A DNA stretch of 64,000 nt, from the NCBI RefSeq assembly GCF_003243465.1, contig NZ_QFQZ01000012.1, forward strand, positions 1 to 64,000. The letters are read 5' to 3'. Each line of letters starts with the position of its first letter. The stretch's first letter is position 1. This stretch comes from Caulobacter segnis (GTDB lineage Bacteria; Pseudomonadota; Alphaproteobacteria; Caulobacterales; Caulobacteraceae). The notes beneath the pieces are model-generated. The model ran no database searches and had not been told where the DNA came from. It was given only the letters and a program-made list of their open reading frames with translations. The translations under genes were made by a program, and so were the position numbers. Positions 31,123-39,333 of this stretch are shown one piece after another.

Positions 31123-32619
31123 CTATTCGACGCCGAGCTTCTTGCGCAGGAGCTCGTTGACGGTGGCCGGATTGGCCTTGCCGCCGGTGGCCTTCATGAC
31201 CTGGCCGACGAACCAGCCAAGCGCCTGAGGCTTCTCCTTCACGGCCTCGGCCTTGTCCGGATTGCCGGCGATCAGGTCGTCGATGGCCTTCTCGATCGCG
31301 CCGGTGTCGTTGATCTGAACCAGGCCGCGCTTCTCGACGATCTCGGCGGGCCGCCCCTCGCCGGCCCACATGTGCTCGAAGACCTCCTTGGCGATCTTCG
31401 ACGAGATCGTGCCGTTCTCGATCAGTTCGACCAGCTGGGCGATGTCCGACGACGGCAGCGGCGAGTTCGAAAACTCGGTCCCCGCGGCCGACAGCTTGGC
31501 CAGGAGCTCGTTCGTCACCCAGTTGGCCACCAGCTTGGCGTCGCGGCCTTTCGCGGCGGCCTCGAAGTAGTCGGCGCGGTCGGCGTCGATAATCAGCACG
31601 CCGGCGTCATAGGCCGAGAGGCCATACTGGCTCTGCAGGCGCGCCTTCTTGGCGTCCGGCAGTTCCGGCAAAGTCTCCTCGATCGACTTCACCCAGGCCG
31701 AGTCCAGCACCAGCGGCAGCAGGTCCGGATCCGGGAAGTAGCGATAGTCGTGCGCCTCTTCCTTGCTGCGCATCGAGCGGGTCTCGCCCTTGTTCGGGTC
31801 GAACAGGCGGGTCTCCTGGTCGATCTTGCCGCCATCCTCCAGGATCTCGATCTGACGACGCGCCTCGTACTCGATGGCCTGCTGGATGTAGCGATACGAG
31901 TTGACGTTCTTGATCTCGCAACGCGTGCCCAGGTGCTTGAAGTCGCCCGTGGCGCGGAACTTCTCGTAGTCGCCGGGGCGGCAGACCGAGACGTTCACGT
32001 CGGCGCGCAGGTTGCCCTTCTCCATGTCGCCGTCGCAGGTGCCCAGATAGACGAGGATCGTCCGCAGCTTCTTGACGTAGGCGGCCGCCTCTTCCGAGGT
32101 GCGCATGTCGGGCTTGGAGACGATCTCCATCAGCGCCGTGCCCGCGCGGTTCAGGTCGACATAGGTCGCGTTCGGGTCCTGGTCGTGCAGCGACTTGCCG
32201 GCGTCCTGTTCCAGGTGCAGCCGCTCGATGCGCACGTCGAAGGTCGTGCCGTCGTCGCGCTCGACGCTCACCACGCCCTCGCCGACGATCGGCTGGTCGA
32301 ACTGGCTGATCTGATAGCCCTGCGGCAGGTCCGGATAGAAGTAGTTCTTCCGGTCGAAGCGGCTCTTCAGGTTGATCTGGGCCTTCAGGCCCAGGCCGGT
32401 CTTCACCGCTTGCTCGACGCAGAACCTGTTCAGCACCGGCAACATGCCCGGCATGGCGGCGTCCACGAGGCTGACCTGCTCGTTCGGGCCCGCGCCGAAG
32501 CCGACGGCGGCGCCGGAGAAGAGCTTGGACTTGCTGGCGACCTGGGCGTGCACCTCGAGACCGAGGACCATTTCCCAGGGGCCGGTGCGGCCTTGGATCT
32601 GTTTGGATTCTTGCGTCAT
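31123..32619 (-). CDS. gatB: Asp/Glu-tRNA amidotransferase subunit B
   Basis: A 498-residue subunit that binds misacylated tRNA and phosphorylates Glu-tRNA(Gln) or Asp-tRNA(Asn) for amidation. Signatures: WEMVLGLEVHAQVASKSKLF (residues 15-34), SLVDAAMPGMLPVLN, RFDRKNYFYPDLPQGYQISQ, RTSEEAAAYVKKLRTILVYL and DYRYFPDPDLLPL. The C-terminal 140 residues are the helical YqeY-like tRNA-binding tail. Length is typical. gatA and gatC are about 0.9 kb upstream on the same strand but separated by an opposed gene, so gatB is probably a separate transcription unit. Confidence 0.97.
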   Translation of the reverse strand: MTQESKQIQGRTGPWEMVLGLEVHAQVASKSKLFSGAAVGFGAGPNEQVSLVDAAMPGMLPVLNRFCVEQAVKTGLGLKAQINLKSRFDRKNYFYPDLPQGYQISQFDQPIVGEGVVSVERDDGTTFDVRIERLHLEQDAGKSLHDQDPNATYVDLNRAGTALMEIVSKPDMRTSEEAAAYVKKLRTILVYLGTCDGDMEKGNLRADVNVSVCRPGDYEKFRATGDFKHLGTRCEIKNVNSYRYIQQAIEYEARRQIEILEDGGKIDQETRLFDPNKGETRSMRSKEEAHDYRYFPDPDLLPLVLDSAWVKSIEETLPELPDAKKARLQSQYGLSAYDAGVLIIDADRADYFEAAAKGRDAKLVANWVTNELLAKLSAAGTEFSNSPLPSSDIAQLVELIENGTISSKIAKEVFEHMWAGEGRPAEIVEKRGLVQINDTGAIEKAIDDLIAGNPDKAEAVKEKPQALGWFVGQVMKATGGKANPATVNELLRKKLGVE

Positions 32620-32859
32620 GGCCGTCTCTCTACATCAAGCGCCCTAGGCCGGAAAAGCTCTGGGACGTCGCTCCACGCATGTTCTCCAACCTAAAGGCCG
32701 GCAAGGCTTTCAAGGCTTTGGCGGCGAGTGGAAGCGTTCGTTCTTCGGGATCTCAGAATAAGGCGAGAATCCGTCAAATCCGGCGCCATTGCAGGGCAAG
32801 GGAACCGCTGAGTTATCGCATCGTTCATTTTCTCGAACAGCTCACTTACGGAGGTAGAA

Positions 32860-33465
32860 ATGCCCACCGCTTACACTACCCGCCCCACCCTGAACTTCGA
32901 TGCGCCCGAACCCGCCGTCACGACGGACGCGAATGCTTCGGCCCTCTTTCCCTCGCAGCCGGTCTATGCTCGCACGCCGAAGAAAAAGGCGTCGAACAAC
33001 TTGCTGCTGATCGGCGCTCCCGTGGTCGTCGTCGCCGCCGGCGCGCTGATCTGGGGCATGAGCGCAAATCGAGCCGAGGCGCCGACCGATCCTCAGTCGC
33101 TCCAGACCGCCGCCGCCCAGAGCCCCGCGCCGCTGAAGGCGCCGCTGGCTCCGGAGACCACGCCGTCGCCCATCCCGCAGCCGACCGAGCTGGCCGCCAA
33201 CGAGATGCCCGCCCCGGCGCCGGTCGCCCGCTCCACGACGCCGCGCGCCGCAGCTCCGGTCCGTCCGGCCCCCCGCCGCGCCGCCCCGGTCGAGACCAGC
33301 GCGCCTGACGCGTCGAGCGCCGCGACCAATGTCAGCGCCACCGTCCCGGCCGCGCCGCCGACCGTGAGCGCCGCCCCGGCCCCGGCGATCGCTGACCCGG
33401 CTCCGCTGGTGGTTCCCGCCCCGTCGGCGCCGGTTCCGGCGAGCGATCCCAGCGCGCCGATGTAA
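32860..33465 (+). CDS. Membrane-anchored Pro/Ala-rich protein
   Basis: A 201-residue protein with ACGGAGGTAGAA before the ATG. Residues 1-45 are cytoplasmic, including a KKKASNN stop-transfer, residues 46-64 form one transmembrane helix (LLLIGAPVVVVAAGALIWGM), and the remaining 135 residues are Pro/Ala/Thr-rich and disordered, probably periplasmic. No domain recognised. It is divergent from gatB and is followed by a strong bidirectional terminator before gatA. Confidence 0.75.
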   Translation: MPTAYTTRPTLNFDAPEPAVTTDANASALFPSQPVYARTPKKKASNNLLLIGAPVVVVAAGALIWGMSANRAEAPTDPQSLQTAAAQSPAPLKAPLAPETTPSPIPQPTELAANEMPAPAPVARSTTPRAAAPVRPAPRRAAPVETSAPDASSAATNVSATVPAAPPTVSAAPAPAIADPAPLVVPAPSAPVPASDPSAPM

Positions 33466-33494
33466 TCCCCAGGGTCCCACACCCCTGAACGAAG

Positions 33495-33524
33495 AAGGGC
33501 GGCTCCACCGGAGCCGCCCTTTTT
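33495..33524. terminator. Strong intrinsic terminator, convergent with gatA
   Basis: A 12-bp stem AAGGGCGGCTCC/GGAGCCGCCCTT with a 3-nt ACC loop and a T-run on the plus side. The gatA stop codon is at 33528, so it serves both the Pro/Ala-rich gene and gatCA. Confidence 0.9.
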
Positions 33525-33527
33525 ACG

Positions 33528-35000
33528 TCACCACCACTTCTCGGCCTTGGCCTTGAAGCCCGCGGCCTTCTCGACCGCCCCGGCCACCGAGAACACCGTC
33601 GCCTCGTCCAGAGGCTTGCCGATGATCTGCAGACCCAGCGGCAGGCCGTTGGCATCGAGGCCGGCCGGCAGGCTGAGGCCCGGCAGGCCCGCCAGGTTCG
33701 TCGTCACCGTGAAGACGTCGTTCAGGTACATGGCGATCGGGTCGTTCGAATTCTCGCCCAGGCCGAACGCCGCCGAGGGCGCGGTCGGGGTGAGGATGGC
33801 GTCGCACTGGGCCCAGGCGTTGTCGAAGTCCTCGGCGATGCGGCGGCGCACCTTCAGGGCCTTCAGGTAGTAGGCGTCATAATAGCCGGCCGACAGCACG
33901 TAGGTGCCGATCAGGATGCGGCGCTTGACCTCGTCGCCGAAGCCGGCGGCGCGGGTGTTCTCGTAGATCTCGGTGAGGTTGGCGCCCTCTTCGCGCAGGC
34001 CGTAGCGCATGCCGTCATAGCGGGCCAGGTTGGACGAGGCCTCGGCAGGAGCCACGATGTAGTAGGCCGGCAGGGCGTACTTGGTGTGCGGCAGGCTGAT
34101 GTCGACGATCTCGCAGCCGGCTTCCTTCAGCCAGGCGATGCCGTCCTGCCACAGCTTCTCGATCTCGGCGGGCATGTTGTCGACGCGGTATTCCTTCGGA
34201 ATGCCGATCTTCAGGCCCTTCACCGACTTGCCGACGAACTGGGTGAAGTCCGGAACCGGGATGTCGAGGCTGGTCGAGTCCTTGGGGTCATGGCCCGACA
34301 TCGAGGTCAGCAGCAGGGCCGCGTCCTCGACGGTCTTGGCGATCGGGCCAGCCTGGTCCAGCGAGCTGGCGAAGGCCACGACGCCCCAGCGCGAGCAGCG
34401 GCCGTAGGTCGGCTTGATGCCGACGGTCCCGGTGAAGGCGGCCGGCTGACGGATCGAGCCGCCGGTGTCGGTGGCCGTGGCGCCCAGGCACAGGTCCGCC
34501 GCGACGGCCGCGGCCGAACCGCCGGACGAGCCGCCCGGCGTCAGGGCCTTGTTCGAGCCCTTCGCGCGCCAGGGGTTGGTGACCGGCCCGAAATAGGAGG
34601 TCTCGTTCGACGAGCCCATGGCGAACTGGTCGAGGTTCAGCTTGCCCAGCATGACCGCGCCGTCGCGCCACAGTTGGCTGGTGACGGTCGACTCGTAGGT
34701 CGGGACGAAGTTTTCCAGGATCTTCGAGCAGGCCGTGGTGCGCACGCCCTCGGTGCAGAAGAGGTCCTTCACGCCCAGCGGCGCGCCTTCCAGCGGACCG
34801 GCTTGGCCCGCCGCGCGACGGGCGTCGGACTGGGCGGCCATGTCCAGCGCCTTTTCCGGCGTCTCCAGGATGTAGGCGTTCAGGCCGCGCGCGGCCTCGA
34901 TCGCTTCGATGTGCGCCTTGGTCAGCTCGACCGAGGTGAAGTCGCCCTTGGCCAGGCCATCGACGGCGGCCTTCAGGGTCAGGTTCGTGAGGGCGCTCAT
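33528..35000 (-). CDS. gatA: Asp/Glu-tRNA amidotransferase subunit A
   Basis: A 490-residue glutamine amidase subunit that releases ammonia for GatB. The amidase-signature triad is visible: Lys78 (LGVKDLF), cis-Ser158 (TPGGSSGGS) and nucleophile Ser182 (TDTGGSIRQPA). Further signatures are GSSNETSYFGPVTNPW and YDAYYLKALKVRR. Length is typical. The ATG overlaps the gatC stop by one base, which indicates translational coupling of gatC and gatA. Confidence 0.97.
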   Translation of the reverse strand: MSALTNLTLKAAVDGLAKGDFTSVELTKAHIEAIEAARGLNAYILETPEKALDMAAQSDARRAAGQAGPLEGAPLGVKDLFCTEGVRTTACSKILENFVPTYESTVTSQLWRDGAVMLGKLNLDQFAMGSSNETSYFGPVTNPWRAKGSNKALTPGGSSGGSAAAVAADLCLGATATDTGGSIRQPAAFTGTVGIKPTYGRCSRWGVVAFASSLDQAGPIAKTVEDAALLLTSMSGHDPKDSTSLDIPVPDFTQFVGKSVKGLKIGIPKEYRVDNMPAEIEKLWQDGIAWLKEAGCEIVDISLPHTKYALPAYYIVAPAEASSNLARYDGMRYGLREEGANLTEIYENTRAAGFGDEVKRRILIGTYVLSAGYYDAYYLKALKVRRRIAEDFDNAWAQCDAILTPTAPSAAFGLGENSNDPIAMYLNDVFTVTTNLAGLPGLSLPAGLDANGLPLGLQIIGKPLDEATVFSVAGAVEKAAGFKAKAEKWW

Positions 35001-35287
35001 TATTCGACCACCTTCGGCACGACGAAGAAGTTGCCCACCGACTTCGGCGCGTTGGCGGTCACCCGGGCCGGATCGCCGCCCATGGTCACCACGTCGTCGC
35101 GCAGCGGCAGGCCGGCGGCCACGACGCTGGTCAGCGGCTCACAGCCGTCGGTGTCGACCTCGGCCAGCTGCTCGATCCAGGTCATGATGCCGTTGAGCTC
35201 GTTGGCCAGGGCTTCGATGCGCTCTTCGGGTTCGGCGATGCGGGCGAGCCGGGCGACCTTCCGCACCGTGGCGGCGTCAATGGCCAT
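35000..35287 (-). CDS. gatC: Asp/Glu-tRNA amidotransferase subunit C
   Basis: A 95-residue linker subunit that clamps GatA to GatB. The family pattern is present: TVRKVARLARIAEPEERIEALANELNGIMTWIEQLAEVDTDG..PL, then RDDVV and the C-terminal F-V-V-P-K-V-V-E. The ATG is preceded by AGGAGATCC. It is the first gene of the gatCA unit and is divergent from ruvX, 82 bp away. Confidence 0.95.
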   Translation of the reverse strand: MAIDAATVRKVARLARIAEPEERIEALANELNGIMTWIEQLAEVDTDGCEPLTSVVAAGLPLRDDVVTMGGDPARVTANAPKSVGNFFVVPKVVE

Positions 35288-35369
35288 GGGGATCTCCTGA
35301 AATTCGAACGCGTCGGTTACTAGGCCGGAGACAAGGTTTCAAGCGGCGCGGCTCCTGATAAAGAGGGCC

Positions 35370-35840
35370 ATGCCCGTTCTCGACATCGAAGACTTCGCCG
35401 CCGCCCTCCCACAGTACGCCCCCGTCGTGGGCCTGGACCCCGGCGAGAAGACCATCGGCGTGGCCGTCTCCGACATCACCCGCACCGTCGCCAGCCCGCT
35501 CGCCCTGATCGAAAAGACCAAGTTCAGCAAGGACGCCGAGGCGCTGTTCAAGCTGATGGACAGCCGCGGCGCGGTGGGCATCGTCATCGGCCTGCCGATG
35601 AACATGGACGGCACGGAAGGCGTTCGCTGCCAGTCCAATCGCGCCCTGGGCCGCAACCTGCTGCGCCTCAAGCCCGACCTGCCCATCACCTTCTGGGACG
35701 AGCGCCTGTCGACGGCGGCGGTGACGCGGGTGCTGATCGATGAGCATGACGTGTCTCGCAAGCGTCGGGACGAGGTCGTCGACAAGATGGCCGCCGGCTG
35801 GATCCTGCAGGGCGCGCTGGAGCGGCTGCGGGCTTTCTAA
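35370..35840 (+). CDS. ruvX: Putative pre-16S rRNA nuclease YqgF/RuvX
   Basis: A 156-residue RNase H-fold nuclease that processes 16S rRNA 5' ends. Visible motifs: VVGLDPGEKTIGVAVSD (catalytic Asp near 22), GIVIGLPMNMDGTEG, ITFWDERLSTAAVTRVL (Glu of the active site), and RKRRDEVVDKMAAGWILQGAL with the final catalytic Asp. Family length is 140-160. ATG follows AAAGAGGGCC. It is divergent from gatC. Confidence 0.93.
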   Translation: MPVLDIEDFAAALPQYAPVVGLDPGEKTIGVAVSDITRTVASPLALIEKTKFSKDAEALFKLMDSRGAVGIVIGLPMNMDGTEGVRCQSNRALGRNLLRLKPDLPITFWDERLSTAAVTRVLIDEHDVSRKRRDEVVDKMAAGWILQGALERLRAF

Positions 35841-35842
35841 TT

Positions 35843-36013
35843 ATCTCTCCTCCCCCATCGGGGGAAGGGGACCGCCGAACGGCGGTGGAGGGGCCAGCCG
35901 AGCCGGCCACGATCACCGTGAATCAACCGGTCGACCACAGGATCTAACCCCGCCGCACAGCCCCCCCTCCACCAGCTTCGCTGGTCCCCCTCCCCCGGAG
36001 GGGGAGGAGAGAA
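35843..36013. repeat. Intergenic palindromic repeat, family B copy 1
   Basis: Begins CTCTCCTCCCCC and ends CCCCCGGAGGGGGAGGAGAG, so the outer arms are inverted. Internal stems include CCGCCG/CGGCGG around AAC and ACCAGC/GCTGGT around TTC. Related blocks are at 36541 and 51772. Confidence 0.75.
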
Positions 36014-36130
36014 AGCGCTCCCCACAAGCACGCCTCCGCCGCTTCACGCGATCGCTCGCTGAAGGTGTGGAAAGGGACGCGGAGCGCCGGACGACGTCCG
36101 GAGTGTGAGTAGTGGTTACCGTTTCGACGA

Positions 36131-36305
36131 AGCCCGAACGCTCCGCGCGACCGTTATCCGCCAGCGTCCCCGTCGGGTGGCCCTGTTCAGGCCTTACCGG
36201 GACCTGGGTTCCCGGTTTCCCGGTGACCCAGCGGTCGGAAAGGACGAGCCACTACAGGCTAAGACACATCCCTTTGCCTCCAACCACGCCAGCGGCGGGC
36301 GGGCC
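36131..36305 (+). ncRNA. Candidate 6S-like regulatory RNA
   Basis: About 175 nt of non-coding DNA that can fold into one long irregular rod: outer pairs GCCCG/CGGGC and CCGC/GCGG, a GTGGC/GCCAC stem, and an apical CTGGGT/ACCCAG hairpin. The 3' half (CGGTCGG..., then AGCC, GACACATCC and GCCAGCGGCGG) follows the order of E. coli 6S RNA 3' half (CGGTCCG, AGCC, GACACATTC, GCCTGCGGCGG). 6S RNA mimics an open promoter and binds housekeeping RNA polymerase. Boundaries are approximate. It could be another structured RNA or a leader; the comparison is from memory. Confidence 0.45.
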
Positions 36306-36540
36306 TGACCAGCGTCAGGTCCCCGGACCGTCCGAGTATCCCCCTCGGACCTGTCCCCGCTCGATCGCCCCCCGCCGCCACGATGGTCGCTGGCCATGCG
36401 CCCTTTCCTCGCGACGAGGTGGGTAAAGCATACGGGCGGTTTCAACGCGGATGATGCAGCGGCGTGCAAAAGTGAGAAGTGGTTGAAATCGCTCACTTCG
36501 ATTCCGGATACGCGGATGATAGAGCGCCACGAACGCTCGT

Positions 36541-36664
36541 ACTCGCCCCCTCCGCGCCTGCGGCGCTCCTCCCCCGGAGGGGGAAGAAAGAGCGCGTTTC
36601 CTTCTGCCCCCTTCGGGGGCGGACGACCTGCGAAGCAGGTCAGGTGGGCGCCTGCGGCGGTGGA
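36541..36664. repeat. Intergenic palindromic repeat, family B copy 2
   Basis: CCCCCTCCGCG, GCCTGCGGCGC, CTCCTCCCCCGGAGGGGGA, then CCCCCTTCGGGGG, ACCTGCGAAGCAGGT and GCCTGCGGCGGTGG. Same building blocks as 35843-36013 in another order, which suggests a mosaic of hairpin modules. Confidence 0.65.
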
Positions 36665-36750
36665 CGATTGTCATCGGCATGACATCCTCCACAGAGCGTT
36701 TCCCCTCCTTCGCTTCCCTTCCCGCCCAAAGCCGCCTATGACGCGGGCTC

Positions 36751-37749
36751 ATGACGGCTTCAGCCCATGACCCCGCCCACGCGGCGATCGAGACGATCCG
36801 CGCTCGCGTCTTCGCCTTTCCCAAGCGCCACTTTCTTTCGGCCGGCGACCTGAACGCGCTTCAGGCCGTCGAGCTGCTGGACCTGGCCGAGGCCTTCGTG
36901 GCCCTGAACCGGCAGACGTCCAAGACCCTGGACATCCTGAAGGGCCGGACGCTGATGAACCTGTTCTTCGAGAACAGCACCCGGACCCAGAGCTCGTTCG
37001 AGCTGGCCGGCAAGCGGCTGGGCGCCGACGTCGTCAACATGAACCCCAAGACCTCGTCGGTGGCCAAGGGCGAGACCCTGATCGACACGGCGGTCACCCT
37101 GAACGCCATGCGGCCCGACCTTCTGGTCGTGCGTCACGCCTCGTCGGGCGCGGCCAGCCTGCTCTCGCAGAAGGTCAGCGGCCACGTGATCAACGCGGGC
37201 GACGGCCAGCACGAGCATCCCACCCAGGCCCTGCTGGACGCCCTGTCGATCCGCCGCGCCTTCGGCCGCGTCTCGGGCCTGACCGTGGCGATCTGCGGCG
37301 ACGTGCTGCACAGCCGCGTCGCCCGCTCGAACGTCGCCCTGCTGCACACCCTGGGCGCCAGCGTGCGGCTGGTGGGTCCGCCGACCCTGATGCCGGCCCA
37401 GGCCGAGCGCTGGGGCGTGACCGTCCACCACGACATGAAGTCGGGCCTGGCCGGCGCCGACGTCGTCATGATGCTGCGCCTGCAGTTGGAGCGGATGCAG
37501 GGCGCGTTCGTGCCCTCGACCCGCGAGTACTTCCGCTTCTACGGCCTGGATCGCGAGAAGCTTTCGCGCGCCGCGCCCGGCGCCAAGGTCATGCACCCTG
37601 GGCCCATGAACCGGGGCGTGGAGATCGACAGCGACGTCGCCGACGATCCGGCCATCAGCCTGATCCAGGACCAGGTCGAGATGGGCGTCGCCGCCCGGAT
37701 GGCGGTGCTGACCAGCTTGGCCGCGCGTTTGGACGAGGCTGGCCGATGA
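36751..37749 (+). CDS. pyrB: Aspartate carbamoyltransferase catalytic chain
   Basis: A 332-residue enzyme joining carbamoyl phosphate and aspartate in pyrimidine synthesis. Carbamoyl-phosphate site FENSTRTQSSFE (Ser76-Thr-Arg-Thr), SVAKGETLIDT with the 80s-loop Lys, VVRHASSGAA, DGQHEHPTQALLD, and aspartate-binding MLRLQLERM and HPGPMNRGVEI. Length is normal for class A/B enzymes. No regulatory pyrI is present; downstream is a dihydroorotase-like gene, the pyrB-pyrC' layout of dodecameric complexes. A 181-bp palindromic repeat lies between them. Confidence 0.97.
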   Translation: MTASAHDPAHAAIETIRARVFAFPKRHFLSAGDLNALQAVELLDLAEAFVALNRQTSKTLDILKGRTLMNLFFENSTRTQSSFELAGKRLGADVVNMNPKTSSVAKGETLIDTAVTLNAMRPDLLVVRHASSGAASLLSQKVSGHVINAGDGQHEHPTQALLDALSIRRAFGRVSGLTVAICGDVLHSRVARSNVALLHTLGASVRLVGPPTLMPAQAERWGVTVHHDMKSGLAGADVVMMLRLQLERMQGAFVPSTREYFRFYGLDREKLSRAAPGAKVMHPGPMNRGVEIDSDVADDPAISLIQDQVEMGVAARMAVLTSLAARLDEAGR

Positions 37750-37769
37750 TCACCGCTCCGAACATTCAC

Positions 37770-37898
37770 GACCTCCCCGGCGAATGCCGGGGCCCAGATC
37801 GAACCCTCGAACAGCGCCGCTTGAAGCCGAGCCGGATGGCGCGATCACCCCAACTTCACTGGATGAATCTGGGTCCCGGCATTCGCCGGGAAGGTCGG
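37770..37898. repeat. Intergenic palindromic repeat, family A copy 1
   Basis: Left arm GACCTCCCCGGCGAATGCCG (continuing GGGCCCAGATC) and right arm with the reverse complement, about 31 bp each, 60 bp apart. Each arm also contains its own hairpin CCCCGGC-GAAT-GCCGGGG. A close copy is at 49285-49414. It sits within the pyrB-pyrC' spacer. Confidence 0.85.
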
Positions 37899-37930
37899 AT
37901 GTTTGTGTTCGGTTCGCGAGGTCCGCAAGC

Positions 37931-39232
37931 ATGAACGCCCCCCAGCCTCTCGCCTTCGTCAACTCCCGCCTGGTCGATCCCGAAAGCGGCTATGACGGCC
38001 CCGGCGGCGTCATCGTCTCGGAAGGCGTCATCACCGACGTCGCCAAGGGCCGCGAGTTCGGCAAGCTCAGCAAGGCCGTCCGCGTCATCGACTGCAGCGG
38101 CGCCCTGCTGGCCCCCGGCCTGATCGACCTGCGCGTCCGCACCGGCGAGCCCGGCGCGGAGACCAAGGAGACCCTCGCCTCGGCGGCCAAGGCCGCGGCG
38201 GCGGGCGGCGTCACCTCGTTCGTGGTCCAGCCCGACACCGCGCCGGCGATCGACGATCCCAGCGTCGTCGACTTCATCCTGCGCCGGGCGCGCGACATCG
38301 ACAGCGCCCGCATCCTGGTGGCCGGCGCGGCGACGCGCGGCCTGAAGGGCGAGCAGATGGCCGAGATCGGCCTGATGCGCGAGGCTGGCTGCGTCTATGT
38401 CACCGACGCGGGCAAGCCAATCGTCGACAGCAAGGTCATGCAGCGCGTCCTGACCTATGCGAAGGGCTTCGACGCCCTGTTGGCCCACCGGCCGATGGAC
38501 CCATGGCTTGGCAAGGGCGGCGCGGCGATCGGCGGCGAGTTCGCCGGCCGCATGGGCCTGCCCTCGATCTCGCCGATGGCCGAGCGGATCATGCTGGAGC
38601 GCGACGTCGCCCTGCTGGAAGCTACCGGCGGCAAGCTGCTGGTCGACCAGATCACCTCGGCCCAGGCTCTGGAGACCCTGGCGCGCGCCAAGGGCAAAGG
38701 TCTGCGGATCCACGCCTCGGTGTCGATCAACCACCTGTCCTTCAACGAGCTGGATATCGGCGACTACCGCACCTTCGCCAAGCTCAATCCCCCCCTGCGC
38801 GGCGAGGACGACCGCCAGGCGCTGATCGAGGCGCTCGCGTCAGGCCTGATCGACGTCGTCGTCTCCTCGCACAGCCCGGCCCCGGCCGAGGACAAGCGCC
38901 TGCCGTTTGACGAGGCCGCGCCGGGCGCGGTGGGCCTGGAGACCCTGCTGCCGGCCCTGCTGTCGCTGTATCACGAGGAGCGCATCGCGCTCGTGGACCT
39001 GATCCGCGCCGTCACCCTCGCCCCGGCCGGGCTGCTGGGCCTGCGGGGCGGGCGGATCGCGCCGGGCGCGCCGGCGGACCTGGTGCTGTGCGACATCGAC
39101 GCGCCGATCATCGTCGACGCCGCCCGCCTGCTGTCGAAGTCGAAGAACTCGCCGTTCGACGGTCGTCGCCTGCAGGGCCAGGTGCTGATGACGGTCGTGG
39201 ACGGCCGGGTGGTCCACCGGGCGGAGGGCTAG
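37931..39232 (+). CDS. Dihydroorotase-like protein lacking zinc ligands (PyrC')
   Basis: A 433-residue amidohydrolase-fold protein; the start is the ATG at 37931, since earlier codons lie in the repeat. The overall dihydroorotase pattern is clear (LLAPGLIDLRVRTGEPG, GGVTSFVVQPDTAPAID, KLNPPLRGEDDRQAL, GLIDVVVSSHSPAPAEDKRLPFDEA, LRGGRIAPGAPADLVLCD). The first metal motif HxH is replaced by LRVR, the HIST motif reads DQITS, and TDHAPH reads SSHSPAP. This matches the inactive PyrC' that stabilises aspartate carbamoyltransferase in pseudomonads. An active pyrC should exist elsewhere. Confidence 0.88.
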   Translation: MNAPQPLAFVNSRLVDPESGYDGPGGVIVSEGVITDVAKGREFGKLSKAVRVIDCSGALLAPGLIDLRVRTGEPGAETKETLASAAKAAAAGGVTSFVVQPDTAPAIDDPSVVDFILRRARDIDSARILVAGAATRGLKGEQMAEIGLMREAGCVYVTDAGKPIVDSKVMQRVLTYAKGFDALLAHRPMDPWLGKGGAAIGGEFAGRMGLPSISPMAERIMLERDVALLEATGGKLLVDQITSAQALETLARAKGKGLRIHASVSINHLSFNELDIGDYRTFAKLNPPLRGEDDRQALIEALASGLIDVVVSSHSPAPAEDKRLPFDEAAPGAVGLETLLPALLSLYHEERIALVDLIRAVTLAPAGLLGLRGGRIAPGAPADLVLCDIDAPIIVDAARLLSKSKNSPFDGRRLQGQVLMTVVDGRVVHRAEG

Positions 39233-39333
39233 AGCATTTCACGACCTGACGGAGTCAGGTCGTGAGCTCTAGTCGCTTGTTTTAGCGCATTTTTCTTCAC
39301 GCGAACCGGGACCACTTCGCTCGAAAGTGCTCT
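39231..39333. repeat. Intergenic palindrome with AGAGCATTT...GTGCTCT ends and a terminator hairpin
   Basis: Outer arms AGAGCATTTC and GAAAGTGCTCT enclose a perfect 11-bp hairpin CACGACCTGAC/GTCAGGTCGTG (39240-39264) and GCATTTTTCTTCACGCGAACCGG. Elements bounded by AGAGCATTTT are widespread in alphaproteobacterial intergenic DNA. The hairpin right after the pyrC' stop probably also terminates that operon. Confidence 0.7.

Larger units (their letters stand above)
35841..36750. other. 910-bp intergenic region: two repeat blocks and a candidate structured RNA
   Basis: No protein gene is supported. Frames here are Arg/Pro-rich shadows without binding sites. The region holds a nested GC-rich palindromic repeat (35843-36013), a candidate 6S-like RNA (36131-36305), a following hairpin CCTGAC/GTCAGG, an AT-richer patch near 36440-36500, and a second copy of the repeat (36541-36664). 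The pyrB promoter should lie in the last 100 bases. Confidence 0.6.

Noticed and set aside
36112..36426. Open frames between ruvX and pyrB
   Set aside because: Pro/Arg-rich, no binding sites; the DNA shows RNA-like base pairing instead.
37784..37930. N-terminal 49-codon extension of the dihydroorotase-like protein
   Set aside because: Lies inside the family A repeat; the family N-terminus starts at 37931.
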